Origin: Melieria omissa
Taxonomy: Eukaryota > Arthropoda > Insecta > Diptera > Ulidiidae
DNA length: 64,000 nucleotides
NCBI GenBank assembly: GCA_963971225.1
Contig: OZ020268.1
Coordinates: 55,179,900-55,243,899 of the forward strand
Reading direction: 5' to 3'
The first letter of the stretch is position 1. Each line of letters opens with the position of its first letter. The notes beneath the pieces are model-generated. The model did no database searches. It saw only the letters and a list, made by a program, of their open reading frames with translations, and was not told the DNA's origin. This document shows positions 13,100 to 24,499 of the stretch, piece after piece. The translations under genes were made by a program, and so were the position numbers.

Positions 13100-15235
13100 A
13101 ATAATTGGGATTTGCCAGATGGTTCACAACCCAGCCACTTTTTTGGAAAAGCGAAAAATCAAGTCCTTAGAAAATTGGACGTAGAGAACAAAATTTTAAT
13201 CAAAACTGTAATTTGTCTTCATAACAAGTTTGCGTTTTATATTTACCTTTGAAATGGATTTTTCGATATCTTTATTCTGTAAAAAGTTAGAGCCAACAAA
13301 CAAAACCCCCTCCCTTATATACAATTGTTTCAGGATATTGGAACGGTTTCAATTAGCTCAAATTTTTCAACATAGGTTTTTCAAGATATTGCAAAGATTT
13401 CAATTTGCTAAGTTAAATAAAATATGTTGAAGTAAATTAAGTAAAAAAAACCAAATATTGTTTTAAATTTATATGGCAATTTTCTACCCTTACCCCTACC
13501 CTTTTCTCATTGAAAAACAAACATTACCAATACATTGGTTTCTTCTACTCCACACCTGACACTTAGGGCTTCATAAATTATTTAGTATGGTTTCAGTCCT
13601 ATAAATTCGAAGGGCTAGTGATCCAGTGACATCACAATGGGTCTAAATTGCCGTTTGAGAGCTGTCACATCTACCTACCTACCTACCTTCTACTTGAAGA
13701 ACCTCAAACCTAGAAATAAATGGCTTAATACGCCGAAGTTCCGAATGATTCGAATTTTAAGTAAGATTAAGTTTGTTTATAATTAAAAACAAAACCAGTG
13801 TAGAATACACATTACAAAAGGGCGAAATTACGGTATCACAACGAACTATATAGGCCTCAGTGTGCCACCAAATCTAACGTAAGTCCTGATGTAAGGACCA
13901 AACTATCCTTTTGTTTTGTCTTGAAGTCTTATCTAGGTGAAGGCATTCTTCTCTTCCTATCTACCTGAGTATGATTTGTCAGTCTCCAAACTGAAGCAAA
14001 AATTTAATGAACTAAATTTCAAATATTACCACTAACCGTGTTATCTTAAAACAAATCAAATTATCATAAGCTGAACATAGTTTTACCTCCTTCTTTTTAT
14101 TAATTTAACACAAAGCACAAAACACAAAAGAAAATAACTCTGCAAACCAAAAATATTTAATTCCTTCTTTCTAAAATTCCTTTAGATTTGCTTTCAGCAA
14201 ACATTTATAAAGTTGTAAGCGATTTTATTTCACACTGTCAGTTCAACATCTAATTGTTGTCACCACTGCTGCAAATACCCAAACACACACACATTTATTT
14301 ACTTGAAAGTTTTCAACAAAAACCCTAATTGAAATCGCCTGCAATGCCCGCAGACAAAACGCCACCAACTTACAATGAAAAGCGTTTAGTAGAAAATGGC
14401 AGCTGCTGAAGCATTTGTCGACGCACAAAAAGCATTCATATTGCAGCAGCAAAATCTTTGCCATCACCAATGTACACTCACTCACTCACACACACAAACA
14501 CAAACCCTACACAGAGCGCCACTTCCTTTCAAGCGCTGCCACTTTGGGCCACAACCGCAGCTGTCGCACACAAGATTTTACAAGATTTTTTCATTAATTT
14601 TAAATGAAGTTCCCCCTTTCATTGGCCGCAAGTGCAGTTATTATGTTCGCAGCTACTAATGTGCACAAAAGTGTGTCAAGCTGCGGCTGTCGTCTTTGTT
14701 GTTGGCTCAATGCACTTGCACTTGCCGCAAGCGCGCCGTCGACCGCCACATTGGCCACGTTCCAAGTCGCGCCAACCAAACCAGCCAATTGCAAAACCAA
14801 GGCATCGTGTTTGCCGTCGCCTCGTGATTTCTTGAAATATTTATAAGATTTGCGTCCGCATCGCACCACTGGCGCTCGTTTGCTGAGCATGAAAGCGAAA
14901 ATTTCAACCAATGTTTACCTGGCAGACAGCGACATTTATCAGCCGCTGCGACTGCCTCGCGCACTGTCCAACATCCAAGGATGCTCCTTCGCCATTCAGC
15001 GTGCATAACTATAAATTTTAATGACTCTCGGGGGATGTTTTCCAGTTTAAATGGCTTTGCTTGGCTCGGCATCGGGCGCCGCATCAACTCTCGGCAATTA
15101 CAAGCGTCTGTCTGTCCGGCAGTTTGGCAGCGCTGGCGCTCATGTCAGCACCTGTGTTGCGCGCTCCGCAAGTTGATGCCGCATTGAGTGGACGGGTTTC
15201 TTCGGTTTGCCAGTGTTTTTGTGTGAAGTGGAGAG
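13100..15235. other. non-coding stretch upstream of the PHD exon
   Basis: AT-rich up to about 14.3 kb, with a CTAC-type tetranucleotide run near 13672-13687. It becomes more GC-rich from 14.4 kb, as expected near a promoter. The open frames at 14600-15457 overlap on both strands without domains. A 5' UTR of the gene starting at 15,236 may lie here. Confidence 0.5.
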
Positions 15236-15433
15236 ATGTTTTGTCGGCGCTGTTGGATTGATTTCGCCGCAAGCGAAGTGTTCATTGAGTGCTCGGGGCC
15301 GTGTGCGCGCAAATTTCACAGCAGATGCGTCAATGTGCGCACCGATGCTGCGACCGAAGTGCGCCAAGGCGACGGACTCGAGTGGTATTGTGCGGACTGT
15401 CGGGAACTCTATCGGCTGCAGCTCTACTTTGAG
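15236..15433 (+). CDS. PHD-type zinc-finger exon (probable first coding exon)
   Basis: The ATG at 15236 has an in-frame TGA four codons upstream, so it is the first possible start. The 66 codons carry a C4HC3 pattern: C3-x2-C6, C19-x3-C23, H28-x2-C31, then W50-x-C52-x2-C55. The core reads ECSGPCARKFHSRCVNV. This spacing fits a PHD finger, a module that usually reads histone tails or binds partners in the nucleus. The likely donor is GAG|GTGATC at 15433 (phase 0); otherwise the frame ends at 15451. The downstream partner is inferred: exon 19672-19806 starts in the same phase on the same strand. It could instead belong to another transcript or be a captured mobile-element module, since some insect retroelements carry PHD-like fingers. 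Confidence 0.55.
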
Positions 15434-15451
15434 GTGATCCATTGGCAATGA

Positions 15452-16309
15452 GAGCATATTTTTGTAATATTAACTGAATATAAACTGAAATGTTAAATAT
15501 ATATAGTTGTACAATCTAAAGTGGTCAAAAAGTTTGAGGAAGCGTTGAGGAAGCACCAGGTTAGGTTCCTCAATCAATTATTGGTATTGACTTTTGAAGC
15601 TTGGCTAAGGTTTTCACACAGTGGACGTCGAAATATGAGGCATTGAAACGTTCAGGAAACGACATAAAGTGTTTGAAAACGTAAAAAGTTCATCAAAATT
15701 GTGTGACTGAATATCTTTTAGATTATATGGTAATCATAGTTAACGGCCTTATGCACTTTGAATTGCGAAATCATATTTCGTTATATTCATTCTCTTCTAT
15801 ACACATTTCTCGTTACTTAAATTAATAATAAAGAAAATTACATAAACTTCAAAGTTTTATCAATAGCTTAGCTAGTCAACAAGTACCAACTGTTCGTACC
15901 TAACCTTATATTTTGCCTGCTACAACACAAGACTTTTATATAGGATTTGGTATAAAACCCATTCCACACTTTTCCATTATCTACGCTTTTGCTCACTATG
16001 CAAAAAATGTTTCAAAAAACTTCACAAAACTTACAATAAAAGTTCTTCCCCAAAACCCGCCTAAAACACATTTAGCATACCAGCCGCGGTGATTATTAAA
16101 GGCTGTGATGATGCATTGACAGTTGACATTTGCGTCCGCATATTTTATGACACCCTACACAAAGTGGAGAAGCCTATTCGTTTCAATCAACTAACTAGTT
16201 GAGCTCAATACAAGTTCGATGGTTTGAGATTCCAAACAAAAACAAGCTGACTTGTGTTACAGTGCTACAATCATTCGCGTGAAATATTAAGTTAGTACTT
16301 AGCATTCCT
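15452..16309. other. intronic or intergenic AT-rich DNA, no gene seen
   Basis: No domain, TIR or long repeat was recognised. If the PHD exon splices to 19672, this is intron sequence. Confidence 0.5.
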
Positions 16310-16810
16310 ACATACCATAATATATCTTGTAATGTCCTAATAGAAATCTTAACATTCCCTTTCTGTTATCTCCTGAAATCTCCGCATAGACATCCCTACA
16401 TTTTCTTCCTATTCCTATAGATCAAAATATATGCCAAGGTATCATAATATCTCCTGAACTCTCCTAATAGACATCTTAAATATATCCCAAGGTAGCATAA
16501 TATCTCCTAAAATTTCTTAATCCTTACATTATCATCATATTCCTATGCATCCAAATACATCCCAAGGTGTCATAATATCTCCTTAACTCTCCTAATAGAC
16601 ATCCTTACATAGACATCTTTACATTCTACTTCTATTTATCAAAATATATCCCAAGGTATCATAATATCTCCTAAAATCCCTTAATCCTCACATTTTCTTC
16701 CTATTCCTATACATCCAAATACATCCCAAGGTGTCATAATATCGTCTGAAATCTCCTTAAATAAATCTTGATATTCCCTTTCTATTTCTATGCATCCAAA
16801 TATATTCAAA
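16310..16810. repeat. degenerate tandem repeat with CCCAAGGTATCATAATATCTC core
   Basis: The core ATCCCAAGGTATCATAATAT, followed by CTCCTGAACTCTCCTAATAG, recurs at about 16,435, 16,485, 16,560, 16,645 and 16,725, with variable spacing of about 50-110 bp. The copies are diverged. It is non-coding. Confidence 0.8.
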
Positions 16811-17039
16811 AGTCTTCTAATAGCTATGAAAGACTATTCAGACATCTGAACTATCTCCTGAACTCTCTTTATAGATTATTTTTGTAAGTACCTCCCAACT
16901 TGATTCTCTTATTCCCAAAACAGGCTTAGACTTTCAGGTGAGATAAACGGGCTTTACTGCATATCTCAAGGTATCCTGATACCTGTGAAAGACTATTCAG
17001 TCATCTAAACTGCCTATCCTACTCCTATGCAACGTTATA

Positions 17040-17262
17040 TATCTCAAACTCTATTATTAGCCAGACATCTTAACTTCCTCTCAGCTCTTCTGTTAGTCAG
17101 ACATCCCAAATTCCTCTTAGCTCTTCTTTTAGTCAGACATTTCAACATCCTCTTCGCTCTTCTTTCAGTCAGACATCTCAACTTCCTCTCAACTCTTCCT
17201 TCAGTCAGACATCTCAACTTTCACTCAACTCACCTTCTAGCCAGACATCTCAACTTCCCCCC
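17040..17262. repeat. 36-bp minisatellite, about six units
   Basis: Units of the form TTAGTCAGACATCTCAACTT plus CCTCTCAGCTCTTC repeat about six times. Because 36 is a multiple of three, an open frame (17027-17275) reads as a 12-residue repeat (LLLVRHLNFLSA-like). I treat this frame as a by-product of the repeat. The block lies directly after the related decayed array at 16.3-16.8 kb. Confidence 0.88.
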
Positions 17263-17279
17263 TGACCGACTTTAAAAAT

Positions 17280-18969
17280 CCACCAATTATTTTTGGACCT
17301 CTTCTATGTTTCTAACAAAGGCAATAATGAACGCTTACAGTCGCTTACAACGCCGTCCAGAAAGAATGTCAAGCAGCCAAAGCACGCCTTGCCCGCTTAA
17401 TGATGCAATTTGTCGGCTTAACCGAAAAATGGTGAAAGATGATGAATACAAAACTGTGCAAACCTAACCGAAAATGTCAAAGTGAATGTAGGTAACACAT
17501 TGTGGCTGTTGAAATGTGAGCCGCACAAATTGCTGCAACAGCAACAACTGAAACTAAAACTAAAACTAAAACTACTCATCTGTGCACGAAACACAAAACG
17601 ACAAAACGCTTGTGCACAGCGAGGGCTATGTCACACACACGCGAATACAAACAAACCAACAAACATCACACCATGTGCGACATTCTTATATTTAGCAAAC
17701 GTCTGCTGCTGGTGGGCGTTGCACGAACTACTGCGCTCAAGGTCTGCGCTGGCGTCGGTCCTGGCACGCCTGCAGGTGCCCGCTGCCAAGCATCCTTCAG
17801 TCTATTTTCATAGTTTGAAAACAAATACAAAAGCCATTGTGGGCCAGCGCCGAGTGCGTGTGTGCGTGCGCCCGTGTCGATGTGTGCGGCCTTTGTTCGG
17901 TGCGTGCACTGGGCGTCGTGAGCTTACTTAAACCTGGCGACATGCTCGTAATGAAGCAATTCCATGGATTAAACTGATATGCGGCAAGTGATAACCGAGT
18001 GTCAATTTCCGCAGCGCCCTAATGGCACAGCGTGTAGCAACTATGAAATATGCAACCAACACTGTCATAAAGCCAAATAATCATAATTAACAACAACAAC
18101 ACCAACCACTAGCCAGCAGCCGTCAACCCTTCGCGCCGTCATCCACAACAACAACCACATTTAAGGCACAAAATGAATTTGAAAGTTTCAGTGAAATTAA
18201 GTTTTCGTGTAGCAAAAAGCACTTAGCACGAGGCGAATGTATGTGTGTGTGTGTTGGCACTCAAAAATAATTTCAGCCGCTCGTCTTCGGGCAACATTAC
18301 TTTTCAAGCATCATAATTATTTTCTTGAACGTACTTCAAGGCATTGTTTCGCGCGTACACGCTCGCACAATAGTCCCGCATCAAAACTTCCACCATTACA
18401 CCGCCCAATGCCCCGCAACGTCATGGCAGCGTCCGCTGCCTTTACTACAACAAAAGATTTTCTGCGATAGCAGCGTCGCACGGCCGGAGTGAGGCACAAA
18501 CGAATGAACGTGAATGCTTTTTACCAAATGAGCGAACGCGCCGCGTTGCAGTCACAACAATAATGACAACAGCAACAATAATTGCGACAAAAGACACTAC
18601 AACAACAACAACAAGAACAAAGAACTCTTACTTTCTTCGAAACTTTTAGCGGAAGCTGGCAAAGTTGCGTCCTGTGATTTTAAGCCGATCACGAGACAAT
18701 TTCGTTGCTGAGATAATTTCAAGTGCGAAGACACTCTAAAAAATTGTATAAAGTATTTTTTTTAAATAATGTTATTTTGTTAAAATCACTATTACTATTT
18801 TTTTAATGTATTTATTTTTTTATATTTGCAATAATGTTATTTTGTTAAAATCACAAGGTTAATTGAAAAAGTGTAAGCAAACCAAACTTTTTTTTATAGA
18901 AAACTTTTTTTAAGAAAAACGTCGAAAAGTTATTAGCAATGCTAGATATTTCCAATTTTTGCCAATTAA
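17280..18969. other. non-coding stretch
   Basis: GC-richer frames at 17482-17931 and 18237-18470 lack domains. A 25-bp direct repeat (core AATGTTATTTTGTTAAAATC) occurs at about 18766 and 18831. CAA runs lie near 18,600. No gene is supported. Confidence 0.5.
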
Positions 18970-19214
18970 CACTAGAAAGACCATTCCGGTTATTTTGATG
19001 GTGTTTCATTTTTAAATATCAGTATTTTCTTTTGTATTTCTATCAACTTTTGCTTTGATGATCTTTCTTTTTTCTTTTCATCGAGTTCTAAAAATAGTTC
19101 TACAATTAGGGTTCTACAATTACAATTAGCCAATTCCGATGTGTACTTTTCGAGATATCAGCGGATATAATATGTAGTATTTGTAGGTAAGGAAAACTTG
19201 CGGTCTTTCTAGTG
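18970..19214. mobile_element. TTAA-flanked MITE, 245 bp (piggyBac-like)
   Basis: The terminal inverted repeats are CACTAGAAAGACC and GGTCTTTCTAGTG, flanked on both sides by TTAA (18966-18969 and 19215-19218). TTAA target duplication is the hallmark of piggyBac-superfamily transposons. There is no coding capacity, so it would depend on a transposase supplied elsewhere. Confidence 0.85.
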
Positions 19215-19671
19215 TTAAAAACACCAACCGATTGAGAATTCGCCAAAATAGGCACTTAGTTGGGAGTCTTTTGGTTAGAATAACCTAAATTATTAAGCAT
19301 TACAAAGTTAACCTCAATTTGACAATTTTTTTATTTCGAAAAACAAAGCTTTGGTTATTTTTATTTTAAAAAATATCTCCCAGGTCTATATACATATTGC
19401 AAATGTTAAACACTCCTTCCTTTTTTTAAACCTGCCCTTATAATTTGAAAAACTGAAGACCTCTCATGAAAAGGAACATTTTCTTCAGAATTTTCTTCCA
19501 TCATACCTAACACTTTCTGTATATCTCGGAACACTAAATTTTTGCCCATTTTCGTTTGAAAAGTCTCGGTAGTCTTTACACATATTCTAGCAATTTCAAT
19601 ACTTTCTTTAAAATACTAACTTTTTCTAAAATGATCTTTAACATCTCTTTTTCTCTCTATGCATTTTTCAG

Positions 19672-19806
19672 ATCGCCATCTGTGATGACTATAGCCTGCC
19701 GGTTGATTTTGTCAAGAAACGGCCGTCCAGTTTCGATCCATGTCTAGCCGATGCAATACCAACAAATCCGGAAAATTGGACTGTACCCAGTCCACAAGCT
19801 GAATTT
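19672..19806 (+). CDS. internal coding exon, probable 5' part of the SH2 adaptor gene
   Basis: A polypyrimidine tract and acceptor (ATTTTTCAG|ATC) precede 45 codons without a stop, ending at a consensus donor (GAATTT|GTAAGT). The peptide starts IAICDDYSLPVDFVKKRPSS and continues with a W and P-rich tail (ENWTVPSPQAEF). Both ends are phase 0. That matches the phase-0 start of the exon at 30423 and the phase-0 end of the PHD exon at 15433, so all three can splice in frame. I recognise no named domain; tyrosine 7 of the peptide could be a phosphorylation site. That it is an exon is well supported by both splice sites. Its membership of this gene is inferred from strand and phase. Confidence 0.65.
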
Positions 19807-19916
19807 GTAAGTACTTCTCTCTCTCTCTCAGTACAACTTAGGCTTTCACCAAAGAACAGAGTTTTCTGACCGAAAAAGCAGTTTTTTATCACAGCTGAGC
19901 GCTGTCTTTGCTTTAA

Positions 19917-20377
19917 CCCTTCGCTGCATGACATGGCATATTCAATGTTAAATTTTCATAGATCTGGGAACTATTCTATTCACCGTTTTACAGTCGTTTA
20001 TTCTTCATTTTTGTCTTTTATATTAAAAGATTTGATTACTAAATAAATTTCGCGAATAACATTGACTGTGCAAAAGAGTCGAAAAACAACAAATGTTTCG
20101 GTATGGTGAAATACTTTTGTTTATTGAAGGCGGTCAGAATGGATCAACTGATTAGTGTGTTGGATTGCGTGGACGCTCGGCCTAGGTTCGAATCCCCGTC
20201 GTAGCCAACTCTAAACTGTAGGTAAAACATATCTTCAAATTCGAATTTCCGCCAAACTTCTTCCATAGATACAGAAATTCATCAAATTTCATTTTTACCA
20301 TCAACACTTAACAAGCAATAAAAATATTATGACAATAATGTTTCTTCTTAACGAAAATTAAATCATACAGCGAAGGG
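19917..20377. mobile_element. TTAA-flanked MITE, 461 bp, with a tRNA-like insert
   Basis: The termini CCCTTCGCTG and CAGCGAAGGG are perfect inverted repeats, each flanked by TTAA (19913-19916 and 20378-20381), which is the piggyBac-type target. There is no transposase. The centre carries a Pol III promoter-like tRNA relic (20131-20206). The element starts only about 110 bp after the donor of the exon ending at 19806, so it lies in the following intron. Confidence 0.85.
20131..20206 (+). repeat. tRNA-like relic (possible SINE head)
   Basis: A perfect B box GGTTCGAATCC lies at 20185-20195, with an A-box-like ATGGATCAACTGATTAG about 45 bp upstream. T-arm and acceptor pairings are poor, so it is not a functional tRNA gene. 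It looks like a tRNA pseudogene or the 5' part of a tRNA-derived SINE. Confidence 0.6.
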
Positions 20378-20381
20378 TTAA

Positions 20382-21340
20382 ATGCACGTAAACGCCGAAA
20401 ACAGATTAACTACTTGAAATATAGCGAAAAGGCTGGTCCTGTGGGGATCAGCACGCTGCTTTATCTAATCTGAAATACGTACGTAATGTCTACATTTACC
20501 GTACTCGAATAAAATTCCAGTCGACTAGCCATGAAGTGTGCTGCTACTGTATGTCTGAGGCCTCCAGCCTAAGGCGCTTTCATATTTTCCCAACAAAAAA
20601 CTCTGGTGTTTTTGTTTTCGACAATTACCCATTTGGGGGGCGGAGGGCGTGTGGGTGCTTGAGTTAAATTCCCTTTTGGAGCTGAGCAAACATAAGTGTA
20701 GTCGGTACGTAGCCATACGACGCTACCGACAGCCGTAAAGCACTCGGAAAAGCAAAACAGAATCTCGCAGCGTGCGCCCCGCGGCGATAGAATGCGCACA
20801 TGTGGGACGAGATAGCATAAAGTCATAACTTGACTAAACGCGCTGCGGTTGGCGGCAAATATTCGATGAGCTTAATATTGCGCAATATACAAACATACAA
20901 CACACACATGCTCGGGCATACATATTTACCGTCGCATGTTTGCTCTTGCTGCGACATTGTGAAGTTGGGCGCGTGTCTGCGATGTTTTTATGTTTCAGCA
21001 GCGCAAAAGCCTTAAATTTGAAATAGGAAATGTTCGCTCTCAAATGTCCTTAACAATGAATACGATTGGGGCAATATCAGCGCACACCTTAGGGAAGAAC
21101 TTCGTTCCAATTGAGTAAGCGAACGAGTGTTTTTAATATAAATTGCGACAGTAAATTGAATTTTTTGTAGTTACAACTGCGTAAATTGCATCATAAAAAA
21201 TCTAAAAATCGATTTAATGAATTTTATATATTTTTTATAAATCTTTTCCCTCAAACTCACCAGAGAAATAGCAAATTTTGTCTGCCATAAAATAACCAAT
21301 CATCACACAACCATTTCCTTTGGCTGTACTTATATCTATG
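20382..21340. other. intronic stretch, no exon recognised
   Basis: Overlapping frames at 20525-20826 and 20830-21043 have no domain or convincing splice-site pair. The sequence is moderately GC-rich between 20.5 and 21.0 kb. Confidence 0.45.
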
Positions 21341-23241
21341 CAGGAGCGGCTTAAGAGGGGAAGGGGGCGGAGGGGCGGACCGCCCCGGGCCCCGGGCTGC
21401 GGGGGGGGCCCCCGAGAAAAGCTTGTATATAAAAATTTAAAGTTTTTCAAAACTGAAACTTAGACAAAATTATTTGCGCTCCACAATCGTTGATGAAAGA
21501 CTAAGTTGTTTGTCACTTTTATGAAATGAAATTGCAATAATAAATTCAGTTCAATAAAAGCAAGAAAACATCCTTTCTAAATAACAATTGTTTGCAAATT
21601 TTCAAAGAATTTTCTCTTGAAAATTGCAATATTTAATTTTTAACTTAAAATTTTGTACAAAATATGAAAACGCAAAATTCTAAGTTAAAAATGAAATATC
21701 GCAATATTAGAGTTTTCTTGTAAACTAGTGTGAATTACACAATTGCTTAACCCCATTAAACTTTGTAGAAATCAAACAAATTTACAGTTATTATTATTAT
21801 TATAATTATTGGCTGGGTAACAACACATCGTCCCGGAAATCAGGTTTTGTTCTTTGATAGACTCTTGTACGAAAGCATTTCTGTGCTCCTTGTAAGCTAA
21901 ATATGGGCTTCTTACATGCTGTTATGTAGGGGAAATACGTTTTTTCTGAACTTTTTTTATAAAGTCACTGCTACTGGGTTTTATAAAATATTTCTGTACA
22001 TTTCTGAAGATTTAGATTACACTACTCGACACGAAAAATGCACCTAAAAATAAAAGTGTGTTTTAGACTAGAACTTTTAAATAGAATAAAATTTAGATGT
22101 ATGAATCTACAGACTGAAATCCAAAACATGTATGTGTTCCATACCTGACATATTTCGGTCCTGACAGTTCAAAATAGAAAATTTAGGAGACAATTTTCCT
22201 GTTTCATTTGATACCCATATTTTCATCATTGCACTACCGCATATATTTAACTATATTCTGACTTTGGGTCAGAAAATGAAAAACTGACTATGCCCGGATA
22301 TTATAAATGATCTCTAGTTTCACATCTATATAAAAATTTGGATATGTCTCGGCAAAAAAAAATTGTTTCGCACGGTGTAATAAATGTAAAGTTGATGTTT
22401 TCACTCACTGCATCATAACTTTGTCAATTTTCTTTCAATTCTATTGATGTTAGGCTTAATATTTGCTAAAGTAGTAGGTATAAATTTCATTTTAGATTTT
22501 AAAACCAGAGGAGACACCTAATTCACTTTGTCAGTAACTTTGCCAAATCTCATCTGATTTGGACAATCTATATATCACTAAAAACGCTAAGGTATTATCT
22601 TCTGAACGACGGACAGCTCGTGTTAATCGGATAATTCTTTTAGGAAATATGTGCTCATAGCTGAAACAACAGGAAAAAACTCGTTTTACGAAGATTTTTT
22701 GAAAACGCTTCTTAAACAATTTTTTGATTTTCAGTTTCGTGTTCAGCGGCCAAAATTAATCCGGAAAACACTTTCATTTTTAGGTGCACGCGATTGGCCC
22801 ATTTTTTGTCGAGTAGTGTTATGATGCACTGATCGCAAAACAATCTAATCCTCCTGCTCGGGTAGCTTAAGCAAATCGCCAGATCGTAGTAACGAAGCAA
22901 GATTTTCTGTTTTTTCGAGATTTGAAATGGCTTTCTGAAATTACGAATTTGCTCTCCCAAAAGTTTTCCGAATTTCATGAAAGTTTTTATCAATTTTGGA
23001 AAGATTTTGTAAGATTATCCTTGTATCTATTGTTTTCTATAAAATTTCAAGCATATATACGTTTCAAAGTAATTTGCAAGTCCGTTTACTGTTCAATGGA
23101 ATACAAATTAAAAAAAAAAAGTAAAAAGCATAACCGAAAATTCCCGTTATTAATTTTGTATGCAACCTTATTCTGCACCGTTTTGTGGGGGCCCCTCAGC
23201 CGTCGCCGCCCCAGGCCCCCGAGCACCTTAAGCCGCCACTG
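21341..23241. mobile_element. hAT-like DNA transposon, decayed, with nested insertion
   Basis: The ends CAGGAGCGGCTTAAG (left) and the reverse complement of CAGTGGCGGCTTAAG (right) form a terminal inverted repeat followed by G/C-rich subterminal runs. The flanks TATCTATG (21333-21340) and TATGTATG (23242-23249) match at 7 of 8 bases, fitting the 8-bp target duplication of hAT elements. No intact transposase frame remains in 1.9 kb. A second element (22020-22818) sits inside it. Confidence 0.8.
22020..22818. mobile_element. nested CACTA-ended DNA element, 799 bp
   Basis: The element begins CACTACTCGACA and ends TGTCGAGTAGTG, with a second shared block inside each end (CACCTAAAAAT then AAAGTGT). 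The flanks are TTA on both sides (22017-22019 and 22819-22821). CACTA termini with a 3-bp duplication are typical of CMC/EnSpm elements, but a TTA or TAA duplication also fits PIF/Harbinger. No transposase domain is readable, so the superfamily is unresolved. It interrupts the hAT-like element and is therefore younger. Confidence 0.8.
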
Positions 23242-24499
23242 TATGTATGTGTTCGCATTCAATTTATTTCTCGTCTCTTTCTTATTTACACATATTATTT
23301 TATCTTTTGGCATTGTTTACGGTCGCACGTACGTTTTGCGTTCGCGCGCCAAGTACCCACTTGTGTGTATGCGAATGGTTTTTCATTGCAAAGCTATTGT
23401 ATTGCTTTCTATGCACGCATTATTACAACAACAACAATAAAACCAGGAAACCGAATGTGTAGGCATCCAGTGGCGTTGCGCTTTATTAATTTCCAATATT
23501 TGCGCGCACGCAATGGAGCTGGGGAAATTTGTTTGCCTATCAGAAAGAAATAATATTACGTATACGCCCCGTGGTTGCGTGCTGTTCTTGTTTATAGCAT
23601 TGTATGACGAATATATTAAAGAAAAGGCGCAATATTTTTTATCTTTATGAGCTAGAAAAATAAATAAATAACAATAAATAATAATTCACAATTAAAATAA
23701 AATAAAATAATATAAAAATAAAAATAAAAATTGTTTACCAGCACCTTTAGTACAGAAGATGATTTTATAAGCATATTTTCTTAAAATTCGAAAAAATTAT
23801 TTCAAATAGGAAATACTATGATAAAAAATAAATACAGGTAGTTTCAAAAAGACAAATAAGAAGAAAATTGACATATAAGAAATAAATTGTTTCTACTACT
23901 CTTTTCATTTTAGCCATAGGGCTGTAACTTTACGGCTATCAGTTTATGTAGTAACGAATCATAAAAAGATTATAAGAATTATAAGATATAAGAATTAATA
24001 ATAAAAATTTTAATTGTAAGAACATATATTTTCTAATTGTTTGCGCGGTGACCGACAGAAAAGAAGAAGGCAGGTTTTTGGGTTGAAGCGTGGTGGCGTG
24101 TTTTATTAAAAGTGCGTGTGCACGATTTGAGAGGCTCTTATAGACTGAACTCATCTCGATATGTGACGCTTTGAATATTAAATTTCACATATAATTTGGA
24201 GCAGTTGTTAAAGAATCACCATTTTCTTAAAAAAAAAGTGCATTCAAATTCATTAAAACACCCATAAATTTTGAATTTGGTTTTACTAAACCACCTTCTG
24301 AATGTAAATCAACGAACGTGTAGTTACACTCTGTTTTTGATGTTCAACTCCCGTGCGACATCCGTATCGAGTTAAACCCATTTTGTGAATCAGACATCCA
24401 CCAGAGTTCTCGAGCTCATCGTACTCAATATCGCTCATTTCTGCAAGTTCATCACACACTTCGTCTTGACATGGATGTATGTACATACTTCACTTTCTT
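23242..24499. other. intronic stretch, no exon recognised
   Basis: It includes AATAA-type simple repeats at 23695-23740. A 66-codon minus-strand frame (24286-24486) has an acidic stretch (DELAEMSDIEYDELENSGG), but no domain or splice context convinces me. Confidence 0.45.

Noticed and set aside
17027..17275. 82-codon frame with 12-residue repeats
   Set aside because: It is explained by the 36-bp minisatellite, whose period is a multiple of three.
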